Shown here in pieces: positions 1 through 10,779 of a stretch of DNA of 64,000 nt. The notes under the pieces are model-generated. The model was not told where the DNA came from, ran no database searches, and saw nothing but the letters and a program-made list of their open reading frames with translations. This stretch comes from Gautieria morchelliformis (Eukaryota > Basidiomycota > Agaricomycetes > Gomphales > Gomphaceae): assembly GCA_015179125.1 (NCBI GenBank), contig WHVA01000047.1, forward strand, positions 1 to 64,000, in the 5' to 3' direction. Both the position numbers and the translations under genes were made by a program. How positions within the stretch are numbered: the stretch's first letter is position 1; the number at the start of each line of letters is the position of its first letter.

Positions 1-2727
1 GTATGGCGGAACTGAGGGTCGGAAGTCGGAAATGAACGGTTGTAACATGGAACACCCGCGACACCAGGTCAGGCCTGTCCTGAGGAGTTTGTCCAGGCAA
101 CAATGCATCCAATACCTCCTGCCAGTTGGGATTGGCAGTCATGGTAATATAGAGATCTGCCACACCATGCTTCCTTGAAATGGCCAGAGAGTTCTGCAGG
201 TTTTCCTGCATGTCCCGTGTCCCCCCTGAAATGTGGCAGGCAGAATGGATCTTGCGCCCAAGTTGTTTGGATCTCTGTCATTGTCATTGCGATGAAAGGC
301 ATCCATCATCTGGTTATACATCTCAGCACGGAGAGTGTGTTGATTTGTCCTGATCCACCACAGCCTGCTTTGCTCTGCAGCGGCCCAAGAGTCTACAATG
401 TACTGCTGGAATAATTTGCCAGCGCGCAGGAGTGTTGTAGGTTCTTCTGTTCTCTGGAAGAGACGATAGGAATGGAACTGAATTTGAGTGACACGCCCAC
501 TTCGCTCACGCCCGTCTGGTAATTGGCGATAGCGAATACCAGGTTGCCACCCCAACTCTCCCCTGGGAAAGAGCAAGACATAGTGAAGAGAGGCATAGTT
601 TGGATTCATATCGGATACCCTTTTAAAACGTCCACCTTTGAGCTGGACAATAATATCCCTAGGTTCAGGGATGATGCCATCTCCAGGAAGAACCACCGCA
701 ATCTCATCCGCAGTAGGGATATTATACCTCCTAGGATCCCTGTGTTCCCTGTACGTGAGCCTAGCCCGGATCTCACCATTCTGTCCCTGAGCTCTGAGCC
801 TCTCGGCCGCTTGTCTATATATGGGAACATGAGGATTGCATAAGAGGAGCATTTCCTGCAAGTCTCCCATGATAGTTGGAGACAGACCTGGGTTACGGGT
901 GTTCCTCTGTGCCAAAGCCAATGCTGGATCATATATATAAAGTTGGGCATACTGTATCCGCCTCCCAGGGTTAGGGATGAGAGAGCCATGAATATGATAC
1001 AGTTCGCCCTGCAGCTTGAGGACATATGGACCACGACCCTCCCGAAGCAAATCTAGATCAAACTCGGCTCCCAAGGAAGTGAATGCAAATGCAGCATTGT
1101 ACTGCCTGATGTTCTGGCGAAACTGTTTGGCCTCAGGGTCCTGGCCCTCTAAGAGCCGTCTCAATGGCTGAGGGAGCACTGGCAGCTCTGGAAGCTGCAC
1201 CTTTCCTTCCATACAGCAATCACCAAATCTGGGCCGCCGATTTGAGGATCTCTGCAGGCGTTCTGCCATCCAGTGTAATGCTCCACAGTCAGGGCAGGGA
1301 ATAACCATGGGACCCAGATCATGACGCTGCACATCTGCCTCAATTATTCTAGAGCGACCAAGTGGAACAGGAGGAGGAGGTCGCTGAGGACGCTGCCGAG
1401 GTACAGGGAGTGGCTGAGGAGGCCGAGGAGGTGCAGGGAGTGGCTGAAGAGGCTGTGGAGGTGCAGGGAGTGGCTGAGGAGGCTGAGGAGGAGCAGGGAG
1501 TGGCTGAGGAGGCTGAGGAGGAGCAGGGAGTGGCTGAGGAGGCTGAGGAGGTGCAGGCAGTCGCTGAAGAGGCCGCAGAAGTGCAGGGAGTAGCCGAGGC
1601 ATTGGTCTTACTGCATTAGCCTGAGCCCGCAATGCTGCGACCGCTGCAGAACCTACTACAGGAGGTCTAGGAGCTGGTTGTAAAGGTGCCTGCCTGGGTC
1701 TTCCCAAGGGCTGTGCTGGGATAGGCTGTATACCAGCAGTGTGAGCATGCAAATCTGCCACCGCTGTAGAGCCTACTGCCAAATGTCCAATTCCAGCCGC
1801 CTGAGCACGCAACTGAGAAATTGCTGCAGAACCTACTACAGGAGGTCTAGGAGCTGGTTGTAAAGGTGCCTGCCTGTGTCTTCCCAAGGGCTGTGCTGGG
1901 ATAGGCTGTAACCCAGCAGCATGAGCACGCAAATCTGCCACCGCTGTAGAGCCTACTGCCAAATGTCCAATTCCAGCCGCCTGAGCACGCAACTGAGCAA
2001 TTGCTGCAGAACCTACTACAGGAGGTCTAGGAGCTGGTTGTAAAGGTGCCTGCCTGTGTCTTCCCAAGGGCTGTGCTGGGATAGGCTGTAACCCAGCAGC
2101 ATGAGCACGCAAATCTGCCACCGCTGTAGAGCCTACTACAGGTTGTCCAATTCCAGCCGCCTGAGCACGCAACTGAGCAATTGCTGCAGAACCTGCTACA
2201 GGAGCTGGCTGTCCAGCGTCAGGCCTATTTCTTCTGAGGGGCTGTAATCGTGGGATAGCTGCTAACTGTGCACGAAGGGCTGCCACCTGCTCTCCAGGAC
2301 TGGGATCAGGTGGATATGATGGCCCCGCAAGCGTAGGAGGGTGCAATGGAGCTGGCTGTACAGGGTCTGGCCTATGTCCTCTCAGGGGCTGCCATGGTGT
2401 GATAACTGCTAACTGAGCACGAAGGGCTGCCACCTGCTCTGTAGGACTGGGATCAGGAGCAAGTGATGGCGCCGCAGGCATTGGTGGACGTGATGGCCCT
2501 GCCACAGGTTGTTGAAAAGGATCGGCTGCACTGCTTCTAGAAGGAGGGTGAGGGATGGCAAAAGGCGGTGGTGGAGGGGGTGGCTGGTTCTGAGCTCCAA
2601 TATGCGCTCTCCGACGCGCTCTCCGATGACTGGGTGGTGTCATTACCTCCTGCCCCTCCCTCGCACTTTCACGCACCCGCCGACGGTTGCTCTCTGGGGT
2701 AGATGGATCCCTGAGAAATGCAGGCAT
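1..2727 (-). mobile_element. Truncated Helitron: proline-rich N-terminus plus Helitron-like N domain
   Basis: A minus-strand frame opens near 2727 and runs to 139. About the first 470 residues are Pro/Gln/Ala-rich low-complexity sequence, including internal copies of a block with LRAQAAGIG and repeated PPQPLPAP units. Then comes a Cys-containing stretch (CPDCGALHW) and a Helitron helicase-like N domain, recognised by FRQNIRQYNAAFAFTS and NLGARSILPATFQGG. This domain precedes the HUH Rep nuclease and helicase of rolling-circle transposons, and neither of those is in the window. At a run of six G (minus strand, about 222-227) the frame shifts. The homologous reading (RDMQENLQNSLAIS, DLYITMTANPNWQEVL) continues in another frame to about position 60. 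One missing base, or a sequencing error, would explain this. Similarity fades near 40-60, so the copy is either truncated or leaves the window there. Confidence 0.8.
1620..2500 (-). repeat. Internal coding repeats in the Helitron proline-rich region
   Basis: Three tandem copies of a roughly 180-bp unit (about 1640-2190) begin with gaacctactacaggaggtc and contain gccaaatgtccaattccagc. They encode repeated VVGSAA(I/V)..LRAQA and PLGRHRQAPLQPAPRPP blocks. A looser pair of related units follows (2200-2500) with cctgctctccaggactggg. The repeats keep the frame, so length change here does not break the protein. A shorter repeat of tggctgaggaggctgaggag type lies at 1400-1560. Confidence 0.75.
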
Positions 2728-2839
2728 AAGAGTAGAGAGAGAATAAAGATATCAATATCAGACTTACATCGCAAGCAGAATAAGGCAAACTCAGGGAAAA
2801 CAGGCTGTGCGGGTATCTCAGACGGATTGCAAAGCCACT

Positions 2840-4040
2840 GATCCTAATATAAATACTGCAAACAGCAGATACAGTTACAAAAACTTACCAGAAAGGGGAT
2901 AATACCCAGGTAGGGTATGCAGTAGTGACAGGACAAATGCACTTGAAAAGTGCCTACAAAATGCCAAAAAAGCAAAGTTATAGCAAATAACAACATAATA
3001 AGCATCAAGAAAAGGCAGATACAATACCATAACACTCACCAGAAACAGCCAGGTAGCAGGTGCAGCAGTGACAGGACAAATGTCACTTGAAAAGTGCCTA
3101 AAAAAAGCCAAAAAAGCGAAATTATGGCAAATAAGAAGATAATAAGCCTCAAGAAAAGGCAGGTACAATGCCATAACACTCACCAGAAACAGCCAGGTAG
3201 CAAGTGCAGCAGTGACAGAAAGAATGTCACTTGAAAAGTGCCTAAAAAAAGCCAAAAAAGCGAAATTATGGCAAATAAGAAGATAATAAGCCTCAAGAAA
3301 AGGCAGGTACAATGCCATAACACTCACCAGAAACAGCCAGGTAGCAAGTGCAGCAGTGACAGAAAGAATGTCACTTGAAAAGTGCCTAAAAAAAGCCAAA
3401 AAAGCGAAATTATGGCAAATAAGAAGATAATAAGCCTCAAGAAAAGGCAGGTACAATATCATAGCACTCACCAGAAACAGCCAGATAGCAGGTGCAGCAG
3501 TGACAGGACAAATATCACTTGAAAAGTGCCTAAAAAAAGCCAAAAAGGCGAAATTATAGCAAAAAAGAACATAATAAGCATCAAGAAAAGGCAGGTACAA
3601 TAGCATAGCACTCACCAGAAACAGCCAGATAGCAGGTGCAGCAGTGACAGGACAAATGTCACTTGAAAAGTCCCTAAAAAAGGCCAAAAAAGCGAAATTA
3701 TAGCAAAAAGAACATAATAAGCATCAAGAAAAGGCAGGTACAATAGCATAGCACTCACCAGAAACAGCCAGATAGCAGGTGCAGCAGTGACAGGACAAAT
3801 ATCACTTGAGCAGTGCCTAAAAAAAGCCAAAAAAGCGAAATTATAGCAAAAAAGAACATAATAAGCATCAAGAAAAGGCAGATACAATACCATAACACTC
3901 ACCAGAAACAGCCAGGTAGCAGGTGCAGCAGTGACAGGACAAATGTCACTTGAAAAGTCCCTAAAAAAGGCCAAAAAAGCGAAATTATAAATAACAAACA
4001 TAAAAAAAGGCAGTTTCAGTAGCATCAAACTCACCAGAAA
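2840..4040 (-). repeat. 144-bp tandem array; each unit has a donor and an acceptor splice signal
   Basis: Seven to eight units recur at 143-144 bp spacing; the agaaacagcc landmark falls at 3041, 3185, 3329, 3473, 3617, 3760 and 3904. A diverged unit starts at 2890 and a partial one ends at 4035. On the minus strand each unit contains CTG|GTGAGT, a consensus 5' splice site. About 86 bp later it has TTTTTTTAG|GCACTTTTC, a consensus 3' splice site, leaving 58-bp exon-like blocks. The unit is 48 codons long and the unspliced minus frame is open through most of the array. The array lies just 5' of the Helitron reading frame, and further splice-like signals (GTAAGT at 2885, TTTGCAG near 2860) link the two. 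Confidence 0.8.
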
Positions 4041-4185
4041 GAACCTAGATAGGAAGTTAATAGAAGAGATGCAGGTGGTGGGAGGGATGGGATGGGATGG
4101 GATGATGGTAGAAGGAGGGCAGAGGGGACCGGCTGCGCAGCGTCTGCCAGGTCACCCAGCGCTGTACCGGCAAGGTCTGCGCTGG

Positions 4186-4310
4186 GCCTGGGCCTAGGGC
4201 TCGCGGCTGCGCCGCTCGCTCCGCTGACCTAATTATTACGTAACATTATTTGTAATATTATTAGTCAGCCTCGACGCCCACAACCCACTGAGCGCGTTTA
4301 ACTCTTAGAC
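4186..4310. repeat. GC-rich hairpin block, copy 1
   Basis: The block contains the hairpin-forming ctcgcggctgcgccgctcg (GCGGC...GCCGC stem), then gctgacctaa, then gcccacaacccactgagcg running into tttaactcttaga. The same ordered motifs recur in direct orientation at 6171-6315. A short 18-bp repeat (taaggtcaagtg-type, three to four copies) follows at 4345-4415. Confidence 0.6.
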
Positions 4311-4419
4311 TAGGTGGGTACCCACGCAAAGCGCGGGGGTGCAGGTCAAGTGCCTTGGTAAGGTCAAATGCATCAGTAAGGTCAAGTGAATCAGTAAGGT
4401 CAAGTGCATTGGGGTAAAT

Positions 4420-4783
4420 AGGATCATGCAAAATATATCCCTGATCATATAGTATCATGAATCATGTATGCACCCATGGAACAGCCAAACATGCAGAGCT
4501 CTCTCTCGACCTCTGGGATGGGCCTCCCAGCGACTCTAGACATGAAAGTGGTAATAGTCTTGACTGAATCATCAGAGATTATAAGATTGCGCCTATTGTC
4601 ATTATCCAAAGGTTTCAAAGCTTGTGCATTGTGAAATAGATCCAATAGTGATCTTGGGGATCCTGAATTTTGACAATGTGGTTATATCGATATGCCAGCT
4701 GATCCTCCAGTGACACTCTCACAGAACCAGAAACAATACCAAAATCAGAAATGGAGGAAGACCCAAAGTGCAGTTGGATAGCA
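4420..4783. other. No supportable gene
   Basis: Only a 66-codon minus-strand frame (4445-4645) is open here. I cannot match it to a family. It may be transposon debris. Confidence 0.4.
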
Positions 4784-5440
4784 TGTCCTCACACGTAACG
4801 TGTCCTCACAGGTAGCGTGTCCCCACATGTAACATGGCCTCACAGGTAGCGTATCCCCACACGTAACGTGTCCTCACAGGTTGCATGTCCCCACATGTAA
4901 CGTGTCCTCACAGGTAGTGTGTCCCCACACATAACATATCCCACACGTAAGGTGTCCTCACATGTAACGTGTCCCCACAGGTAGCGTGTCCTCACAGGTA
5001 ACGTGTCCTCACATGTAATGTGTCCCCACAGGTAGCATGTCCTCACAGGTAGCGTGTCCTCACAGGTGACATGTCCCCACAGCTCACAGGTAGCATGTCC
5101 CCACACGTAATGTGTCCTCACAGGTTGCATGTCCCCACATGTAACGTGTCCTCACACATAACGTGTCCCCACACGTAACGTGTCCTCACAGGTAGCGTGT
5201 CCCCACACATAACATGTCCCACATGTAACATGTCCTCACATGTAACGTGTCCCCACAGGTACCGTGTCCTCACAGGTGACATGTCCCCACAGGTAGCATG
5301 TCCTCACAGGTGACATGTCCCCACAGGTAGTGTGTCCTCACATGTAACGTGTCCTCACAGGTAGCATGTCCCCATACGTAACGTGTCCCCACAGGTAATA
5401 GTGTGTCCCCACAGGTAGCATGTCCTCACACATATCAGGG
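4784..5440. repeat. 17-bp minisatellite
   Basis: About 38 imperfect copies of a 17-bp unit such as tcctcacaggtagcgtg or tccccacatgtaacgtg. Units vary mainly at CT/CC, GG/TG/CG and AGC/AAC positions. One ORF-like reading on the minus strand (repeated W/GHVTCEDT) is a by-product of the repeat and not a gene. Confidence 0.9.
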
Positions 5441-5504
5441 ACATGTATCAGTATCTATTTTGTGACATATATAAAATAGGAAAAGAAACCACATTTAAGC
5501 AGCT

Positions 5505-5865
5505 GTTGTCATTAATTTTAGCAAAGTCAGGATAATTTATTGATATCTATATTTATTTTTTGAAAAAGATAATAAAAAAACACACTACATTAAAACAGAA
5601 GTTGTTATTAACTTTAGCAAAGTCAGAAAAAGTTATTGATATCTATTTGCGAAAAAATATCAAAAAAATGTACAGGATATTTAAGTTGGCTGTTATTAAG
5701 GGTAGGAAGTTAGATTTATTGCTTTCTATTTGCGAAAAAATATCAAAAAAATGTACAGGATATTTAAGTTGGCTATTATTAAGGTTAGCAAGTTAGGTGT
5801 ATTGATAGCAATTTGCGAAAAAATATCAAAAAATATACAGGACATTGAAGCAGAAGCTGGTGTCA
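5505..5865. repeat. A/T-rich tandem repeat, about 85-100 bp units
   Basis: Roughly four diverged units share tatttgcgaaaaaatatc, aaaaatgtacaggatattta and ttattaa..tta(g)gcaa. The last unit leads directly into a second repeat type at 5877. Confidence 0.75.
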
Positions 5866-5876
5866 ATTCACAGCCA

Positions 5877-6010
5877 AAAAAGCCCAGAGACACACAGAAA
5901 GACAACCAGAGACACACAGAGACACACAGAATGACACCCAGAGACACACAGAATGACACCCAGAGACACACAGAAAGACACCCAGAGACACACAGAAAGA
6001 CACCAAGGCC
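5877..6010. repeat. Short repeat of gagacacacagaaagacacc
   Basis: About seven imperfect 17-24-bp copies of gagacacacagaatgacacc/gagacacacagaaagacacc in tandem. Frames across it give low-complexity RDTQ or VSLC strings with no domain. Confidence 0.8.
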
Positions 6011-6170
6011 CCAGCCAAAGCAGTAGTAAGGCCACCACAGCCAGAACACAGGAGGACACCAGTGGGGAGTGCGGTTCTGAAGCATCGCTCTCTTTATACC
6101 AAGCGAAGGGTCGTGCACGGACCATGGTCGCGAACCGGTCACGTGACCTGGAACGCTGCTGCGCAGTGTT

Positions 6171-6315
6171 TGTAGCTCGCGGCTGCGCCGCTCGCCGCTG
6201 ACCTAAAGAGACCGGGGGCTCGCGGCTGCGCTGCTCGCGCGCTCCACTGACAAACTGATGACCAAGCATTGGTCAGCAGCGCCCACAACCCACTGAGCGC
6301 GTTTAACTCTTAGAT
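6171..6315. repeat. GC-rich hairpin block, copy 2
   Basis: Carries agctcgcggctgcgccgctcg then cgctgacctaa at 6171-6204, a second diverged ctcgcggctgcgctgctcg at 6219-6238, and gcccacaacccactgagcg running into tttaactcttaga at 6280-6315. It is a direct repeat of the block at 4186-4310. A short inverted repeat (tgacc...ggtca) lies at 6263-6283. Confidence 0.6.
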
Positions 6316-7700
6316 ATCTTTCATCTGTTTGTATCCTGACTGCACCCCCCTATCCAAGCCTGACTCATAAAGGCCTCTTTCCTATTCACTGATATCATAT
6401 GAGCATTCGGTATAAGTAGTTTGCATTCACATGTATATTCTGCAGTTCAATTATCATACATCTATCTTGTGCAAAACTTGACCTCACTGTGACTATCATC
6501 TTGAGCCCTCTTCTATAGACTACTACCTTAGACCAAAGGAGGACTTAAGCACCACTGGTGAGCTTTCATACTTCACCTTCACTACCTTAGCCTTCATACC
6601 ATTATTGGTGTTGTCGGTGAAGGGCTCCAAAGGAGCACCTTTGCTGGTGAAAGGATTGTTACTACTAGACAACCTTTCCGTGAAACCTTGCACGTTACAC
6701 CATCAAGTATCATGGGCTACTTCACTACAACTGTAGATAGGGCATGCTCCATTTGGGTAGCCCTCTTACCTTCTAAACATTTATTGGCTTCATCCTATTC
6801 ACCAAATTACACACTTCATTGCACAAGCCATTCGGGCATTCGCCGTGTTCACTAATACATGATATTAACACCTAAAATCCAATCTTGACATCATGTAGGG
6901 CTACTTAGTGGTGCACCAAACTACATTGAGCCCTGTACATTGATGTATTAGCATGGTCATTGTGCTGTCACTAGGGGCATATAAAGGTTTTCCCAAAGGA
7001 AAAACACTAAGTTAAACTGGAAAAAGTAGTTGAATTATAACATAATATTTTGGGCACAGGGAATCACAACAAACCTATGAATTCTCCCATGATTTCACCT
7101 GGCATGAAAATCCAAGAAAAATCATAGGGTTTGGCAGGTAAAACCCTAAGCGAAACATTGAGAAGATATAGTATTATGAATAGGTTGTTTTTCAGAGCAA
7201 GACTTGGTGAAAAAGGTGAGGTTTAACATGGATTTTTGAAAAGTCTTAAACAAGAATATTTTGCCAGTTAAAATTATAAACAAATACATGGTATTATGCA
7301 GGTTTTCCTTGGGGGGGAAAGAAAAGTAAATGGTGAGTATTCACAGCAGGAAAAATCATAATGATAAGTCTGGTACAAGTTTAGTGAGGTGTATGGTACA
7401 TCAACGGTCTTGTCAGAGTTAGTGGTCATGTGTAGATCTGATGCAGTGTCCATAGGGGAGGTGACACACCTACACGATGATATCTCGAACCTCTTGGTGA
7501 TTGAGATAATGAAAGAAGGTTGGGAGATATGGATTGTGCCTAGCTCTTAGTTCTGGCTGACCCTGATGCCAATGAGTCAGATCCATGGCCTCTGCAGAGT
7601 TAGCAGCAAGCAGGCCATCATCAACATACCAGCCGGCCATGTTAAGAACATAAGTCATACTTAAGACTCAACCTGAGGGCTGAGCCAAGGTTCAGAAACA
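6316..7700 (-). mobile_element. Ty1/copia-like relic (reverse transcriptase fragment)
   Basis: The minus-strand stretch 7470-7658 encodes a YVDDGLLAANS segment, the reverse transcriptase active-site motif of Ty1/copia retrotransposons, with the usual following residues (EAMD). Nothing else in the region can be read as an intact element. The rest (6316-7470) is A/T-rich sequence that could be retroelement non-coding or LTR-derived sequence. A TATA-like gtataagtag occurs at 6410. The copy is old and badly broken. Element limits are not resolved. Confidence 0.5.
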
Positions 7701-8109
7701 GAGGGCTTGGCTTCAACTTCGTAGGTTGCACCCACTACAGTGTTCCACCCTAATTTCAGGAAACGGACTCGGGAATGGATTTGGCTTCAAGCCGAGGTTT
7801 GGGATCGAGATCAGACAGAGGAGAGGAAGATACGAGGATCTAAGTTGATATCAGAACTGAGGATTTAGCATACATGATGGGGGGTTTATATCCTAATTGC
7901 AAGGAACGGCAAGAGGGCATCAATACCCATATCAATCAGGAAGAAGGGTAGACAGATGATCATCAGAAATGGAACAGGATTATCTAGGAAAGGAAGTCAG
8001 GGTGAATGATGAACCAATGGAAACCCAAGTTAAGCCAAGAAGGGTTCCTGAGTAAGAGCCAAGGCTGAGGCCTCAGGTCCGGACTCAGGAATGGGTCTTA
8101 ACAGTCTGT
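7701..8109. other. No gene seen
   Basis: No supportable reading frame. The sequence is purine-rich on the plus strand, with repeated gg(a/t)ttc(a/c)gga-like words, and is probably transposon debris. Confidence 0.4.
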
Positions 8110-8565
8110 CAGCTCCATGTATAGTGCACAGGAACTGTACACCCACCCAATGTACAGTTCACATACACCATCCCACCATATGCATGTATGGTGTATAGGC
8201 ATAGGAACCATATGCCGCTGTCTACATGTACAGTTCACCTGCACCGTCTGTCAGCTCTACAGTGCATATGCCCTCCCAACTACAGTTCATGCACACCACC
8301 CCACCATATGCACATACTGTGCACAGGAACCATCCCACTGCCTGCAGGTAGGGTTCACATGCTCCATATGCCATCTTCATGTATGGTGCACAGGAACCAT
8401 ATGCCCTCCCAATGTACAGTTCAGGTGCACCATCCTGGCAAATGCACACAGGAACTGTACACCACCTGCATATATGGCTCACATGCACTGTACACCCTCT
8501 GCATGTACTGTGTACAGGAACTGTCTGCCGTATGCACATATAGTGCACTTGCACCATCCATTGGG
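8110..8565. repeat. Degenerate tandem repeat with gtac/gtgcac palindromes
   Basis: Around seven diverged units of about 60-66 bp built from gtgcacaggaac(c/t), aatgtacagttca, caccatatgc and catgtatg. Plus-strand frames through it are open by chance and read as Cys/His/Pro-rich low-complexity protein. Confidence 0.65.
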
Positions 8566-9349
8566 TCTAACTACCCAGTGCGACATTGTGAACTACATGT
8601 TCTTCTCCCCAGCAGAGCCCATGGATGACACCTGTGCCCCACATCACAAAACACCTGCAAGCAGCTGCCCCACTGATGATATGGCAGCAGACTCCACCCC
8701 TTTGGACCTGCATCTTGTCTGTAGGAATGACATGGCAGTTTATTTCTTCGAACTTGATCTCCACACCCCCATCGGATCGCCTCCATGAATTTGGTGTCCT
8801 GTGTCTTGACACCTGTGTGAACCGCAGTGAGTCTTTTCCCCCATGTGCCCACTATCTTCACCTCCTAATTTGTCTTCCAGCTTCCAACCCCCCAGATGGC
8901 CACACCCTCCTCAGTGTAGGCGACACCTCACATGCACATCTCTTCTGCATCATCCCTGGCACCTCCATTGCCTGTGAACCTCTCATGACTTACACCTTTC
9001 CTATGATGCCACCCAAACTCTGGGCCTAGTTTTGCCTTGTCATGACCCCTCCCCCCTTATGTCTCCCTTAGTCAATGTGGATGTCCAACAGCCTCAGCCT
9101 CGACATTGCAGCACAGGAGGGCACACTCGGGGTATGCCAAATGGATGTGGGTCAGGGGCAGTGGGTGGGAGGAGGAAGGAAGGAGGCCATTGCATAATAT
9201 ATAGTGTATGTGATTACAATTCAATGATAGCACATCGTTTGGTGGCATAGAGATATGGAAGAGGATAAGAGAAGAGTTGCAAGGTGAGAGAAGAGCAAGG
9301 GCAAGGTGACAGCAAAGACCCACATGGACACTCTCCCTGCACTGGGAGT
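8566..9349. other. Intergenic, nothing recognised
   Basis: Several short frames overlap here on both strands, but none shows a domain or a consistent exon structure. The sequence ends at the CTGAC target duplication of the gypsy element. Confidence 0.35.
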
Positions 9350-9354
9350 CTGAC

Positions 9355-9699
9355 TGTCAGGGTTCACGCGTTTCCTTCCACAAGTTTCTACTTCCTTCCA
9401 TGAGTTTCCGTCACCTTCTGTCACATGTCACTTTCCGTCACTTTCCGTAACCTTCTACAAGTTTCCATCTCCCCTATTATGTAAGCCTTGCCAGCGCTAT
9501 AAGACTGTAGCCCGTGTGGTGGCGTTTCCTCAGCTTGATCTCTGAGGATACCCACTACACAGGCAAGTCCCCATGTATCTATCGTTGGTAGAGTTATAAA
9601 CTGAGGATACCCACTACACAGTTGGTCATTGTCCTAGTATCGGCTCTTATCTCCTTGAGTATCTTTGGTTGTGGCTTCGTCATTAGTGTTGCCCTCACA
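9355..9699 (+). repeat. 5' LTR of gypsy copy 1
   Basis: 345 bp, starts TG and ends CA. Its first 100 bp hold a run of short repeats (tttccgtcac, tttccttcca). A ctgaggatacccactacac motif occurs twice, about 60 bp apart. The matching 3' LTR carries one extra 17-bp unit. Confidence 0.93.
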
Positions 9700-9759
9700 G
9701 AAGATCAAGCTCATAGGACGACCCCACACACTTTTCTTAACCAGCCTTCATCTCAGCCT

Positions 9760-10779
9760 ATGGCAGACCAACTCCCAGACGCATACTGGGACGCCCTGGG
9801 TGACCATGGGCCATTCCTTCGAGGCCTCCTTTCCAGCCAAGCACAGCAGTTGCAGCAACTTCAACTGCAGAATCAGGAACTGCACAATCAGATTGCTAAC
9901 GTTCACGACCACTTAGCCAATGCTGCCACCAACGCTGCTGTTGCTGCTGCTCAAGCCCTTGCGCCCTCAGTACCTCACAGTGTCCCTCCATCTACTCGCT
10001 CTATCAAAGCAGCGGAACCGGAGAAGTTCAATGGAGACCGTGCAGAGACTGAAGGGTTTATCAGGTCTATCAAGTTGTCCATCGCTGTCCAGCCAGCATC
10101 CTTCCCAGATGAACGCACAAAGATCCTATACGCTCTTTCCTTCATGACGGGAGGCTCTGTGGAGATATGGGCACACAACGAGACACAGGCTGTCATTGAT
10201 GGCACCTCCTCTATATCCACTCTGGAGGGCTTTATTAAACGTGTGGAGGAGGCCTTTGGTGACCCAGATCGTGCCAGAACGGCTCGCACTAAGCTGCATG
10301 ACCTTAGGATGGCGTCAGGAATGTCGGCAGATGAATACACGGCTCAATTTGAGATCCTGACAGGCAGGACAGGCTTTAATGATGAGGCACTCGAGGATGC
10401 CTATGCTCGTGGCCTTCCAGCAGGTATCCTTGACAAGATCCACGCCCAGCCCTTTCTTCCATCCAACCTCAAAGCCTGGAAGGAAGCAGCCTGTCAGATT
10501 GACCGCAATCATCGCCGTCTGTTAGAGGTCAGGAAGGCACAGACACCTCATGTCCCTAATCGCCCTCCTCCTGCCCGACCACTCCACACTCCTGCTATGG
10601 CTCCTGTTGCCACAGCATCACCCAGTAACGCGACACCTATGGACATTGACTCATCCCGCCGCCGCACCGAAACACGAACCTGCTACAACTGTAAGAGACC
10701 TGGTCACATTTCACCACACTGTCGAAACATGTACAATAGGGATCACAGGCGATATGATGCATCCTTCTCCTATCCCTGA
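9760..10779 (+). CDS. Gypsy copy 1 Gag-like protein
   Basis: The frame is open from inside the LTR, but the first ATG after the LTR is 9760 (MADQLPDAYWD), giving about 339 residues. It has a coiled-coil-like Gln-rich stretch (QAQQLQQLQLQNQEL), a retrotransposon gag domain (EKFNGDRAETEGF...) and a C-terminal CCHC zinc knuckle (CYNCKRPGHISPHC). Its 3' end overlaps the pol frame by about 230 bp. The frames differ, consistent with the programmed frameshifting known in this family. Confidence 0.88.
   Translation: MADQLPDAYWDALGDHGPFLRGLLSSQAQQLQQLQLQNQELHNQIANVHDHLANAATNAAVAAAQALAPSVPHSVPPSTRSIKAAEPEKFNGDRAETEGFIRSIKLSIAVQPASFPDERTKILYALSFMTGGSVEIWAHNETQAVIDGTSSISTLEGFIKRVEEAFGDPDRARTARTKLHDLRMASGMSADEYTAQFEILTGRTGFNDEALEDAYARGLPAGILDKIHAQPFLPSNLKAWKEAACQIDRNHRRLLEVRKAQTPHVPNRPPPARPLHTPAMAPVATASPSNATPMDIDSSRRRTETRTCYNCKRPGHISPHCRNMYNRDHRRYDASFSYP

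Noticed and set aside
2875-4034. Long hydrophobic repeat protein read from the 144-bp array
   Set aside because: The frame is open because the unit is 144 bp and lacks stops. The splice signals and lack of a clear start argue against a membrane protein gene.
5726-6269. Cys/Val-rich frames on the minus strand across the gagacacac repeat
   Set aside because: By-product of the tandem repeat; no conserved domain.
4784-8565. CRISPR-like array
   Set aside because: Repeats are contiguous tandem units with no unique spacers, and the window is clearly eukaryotic.
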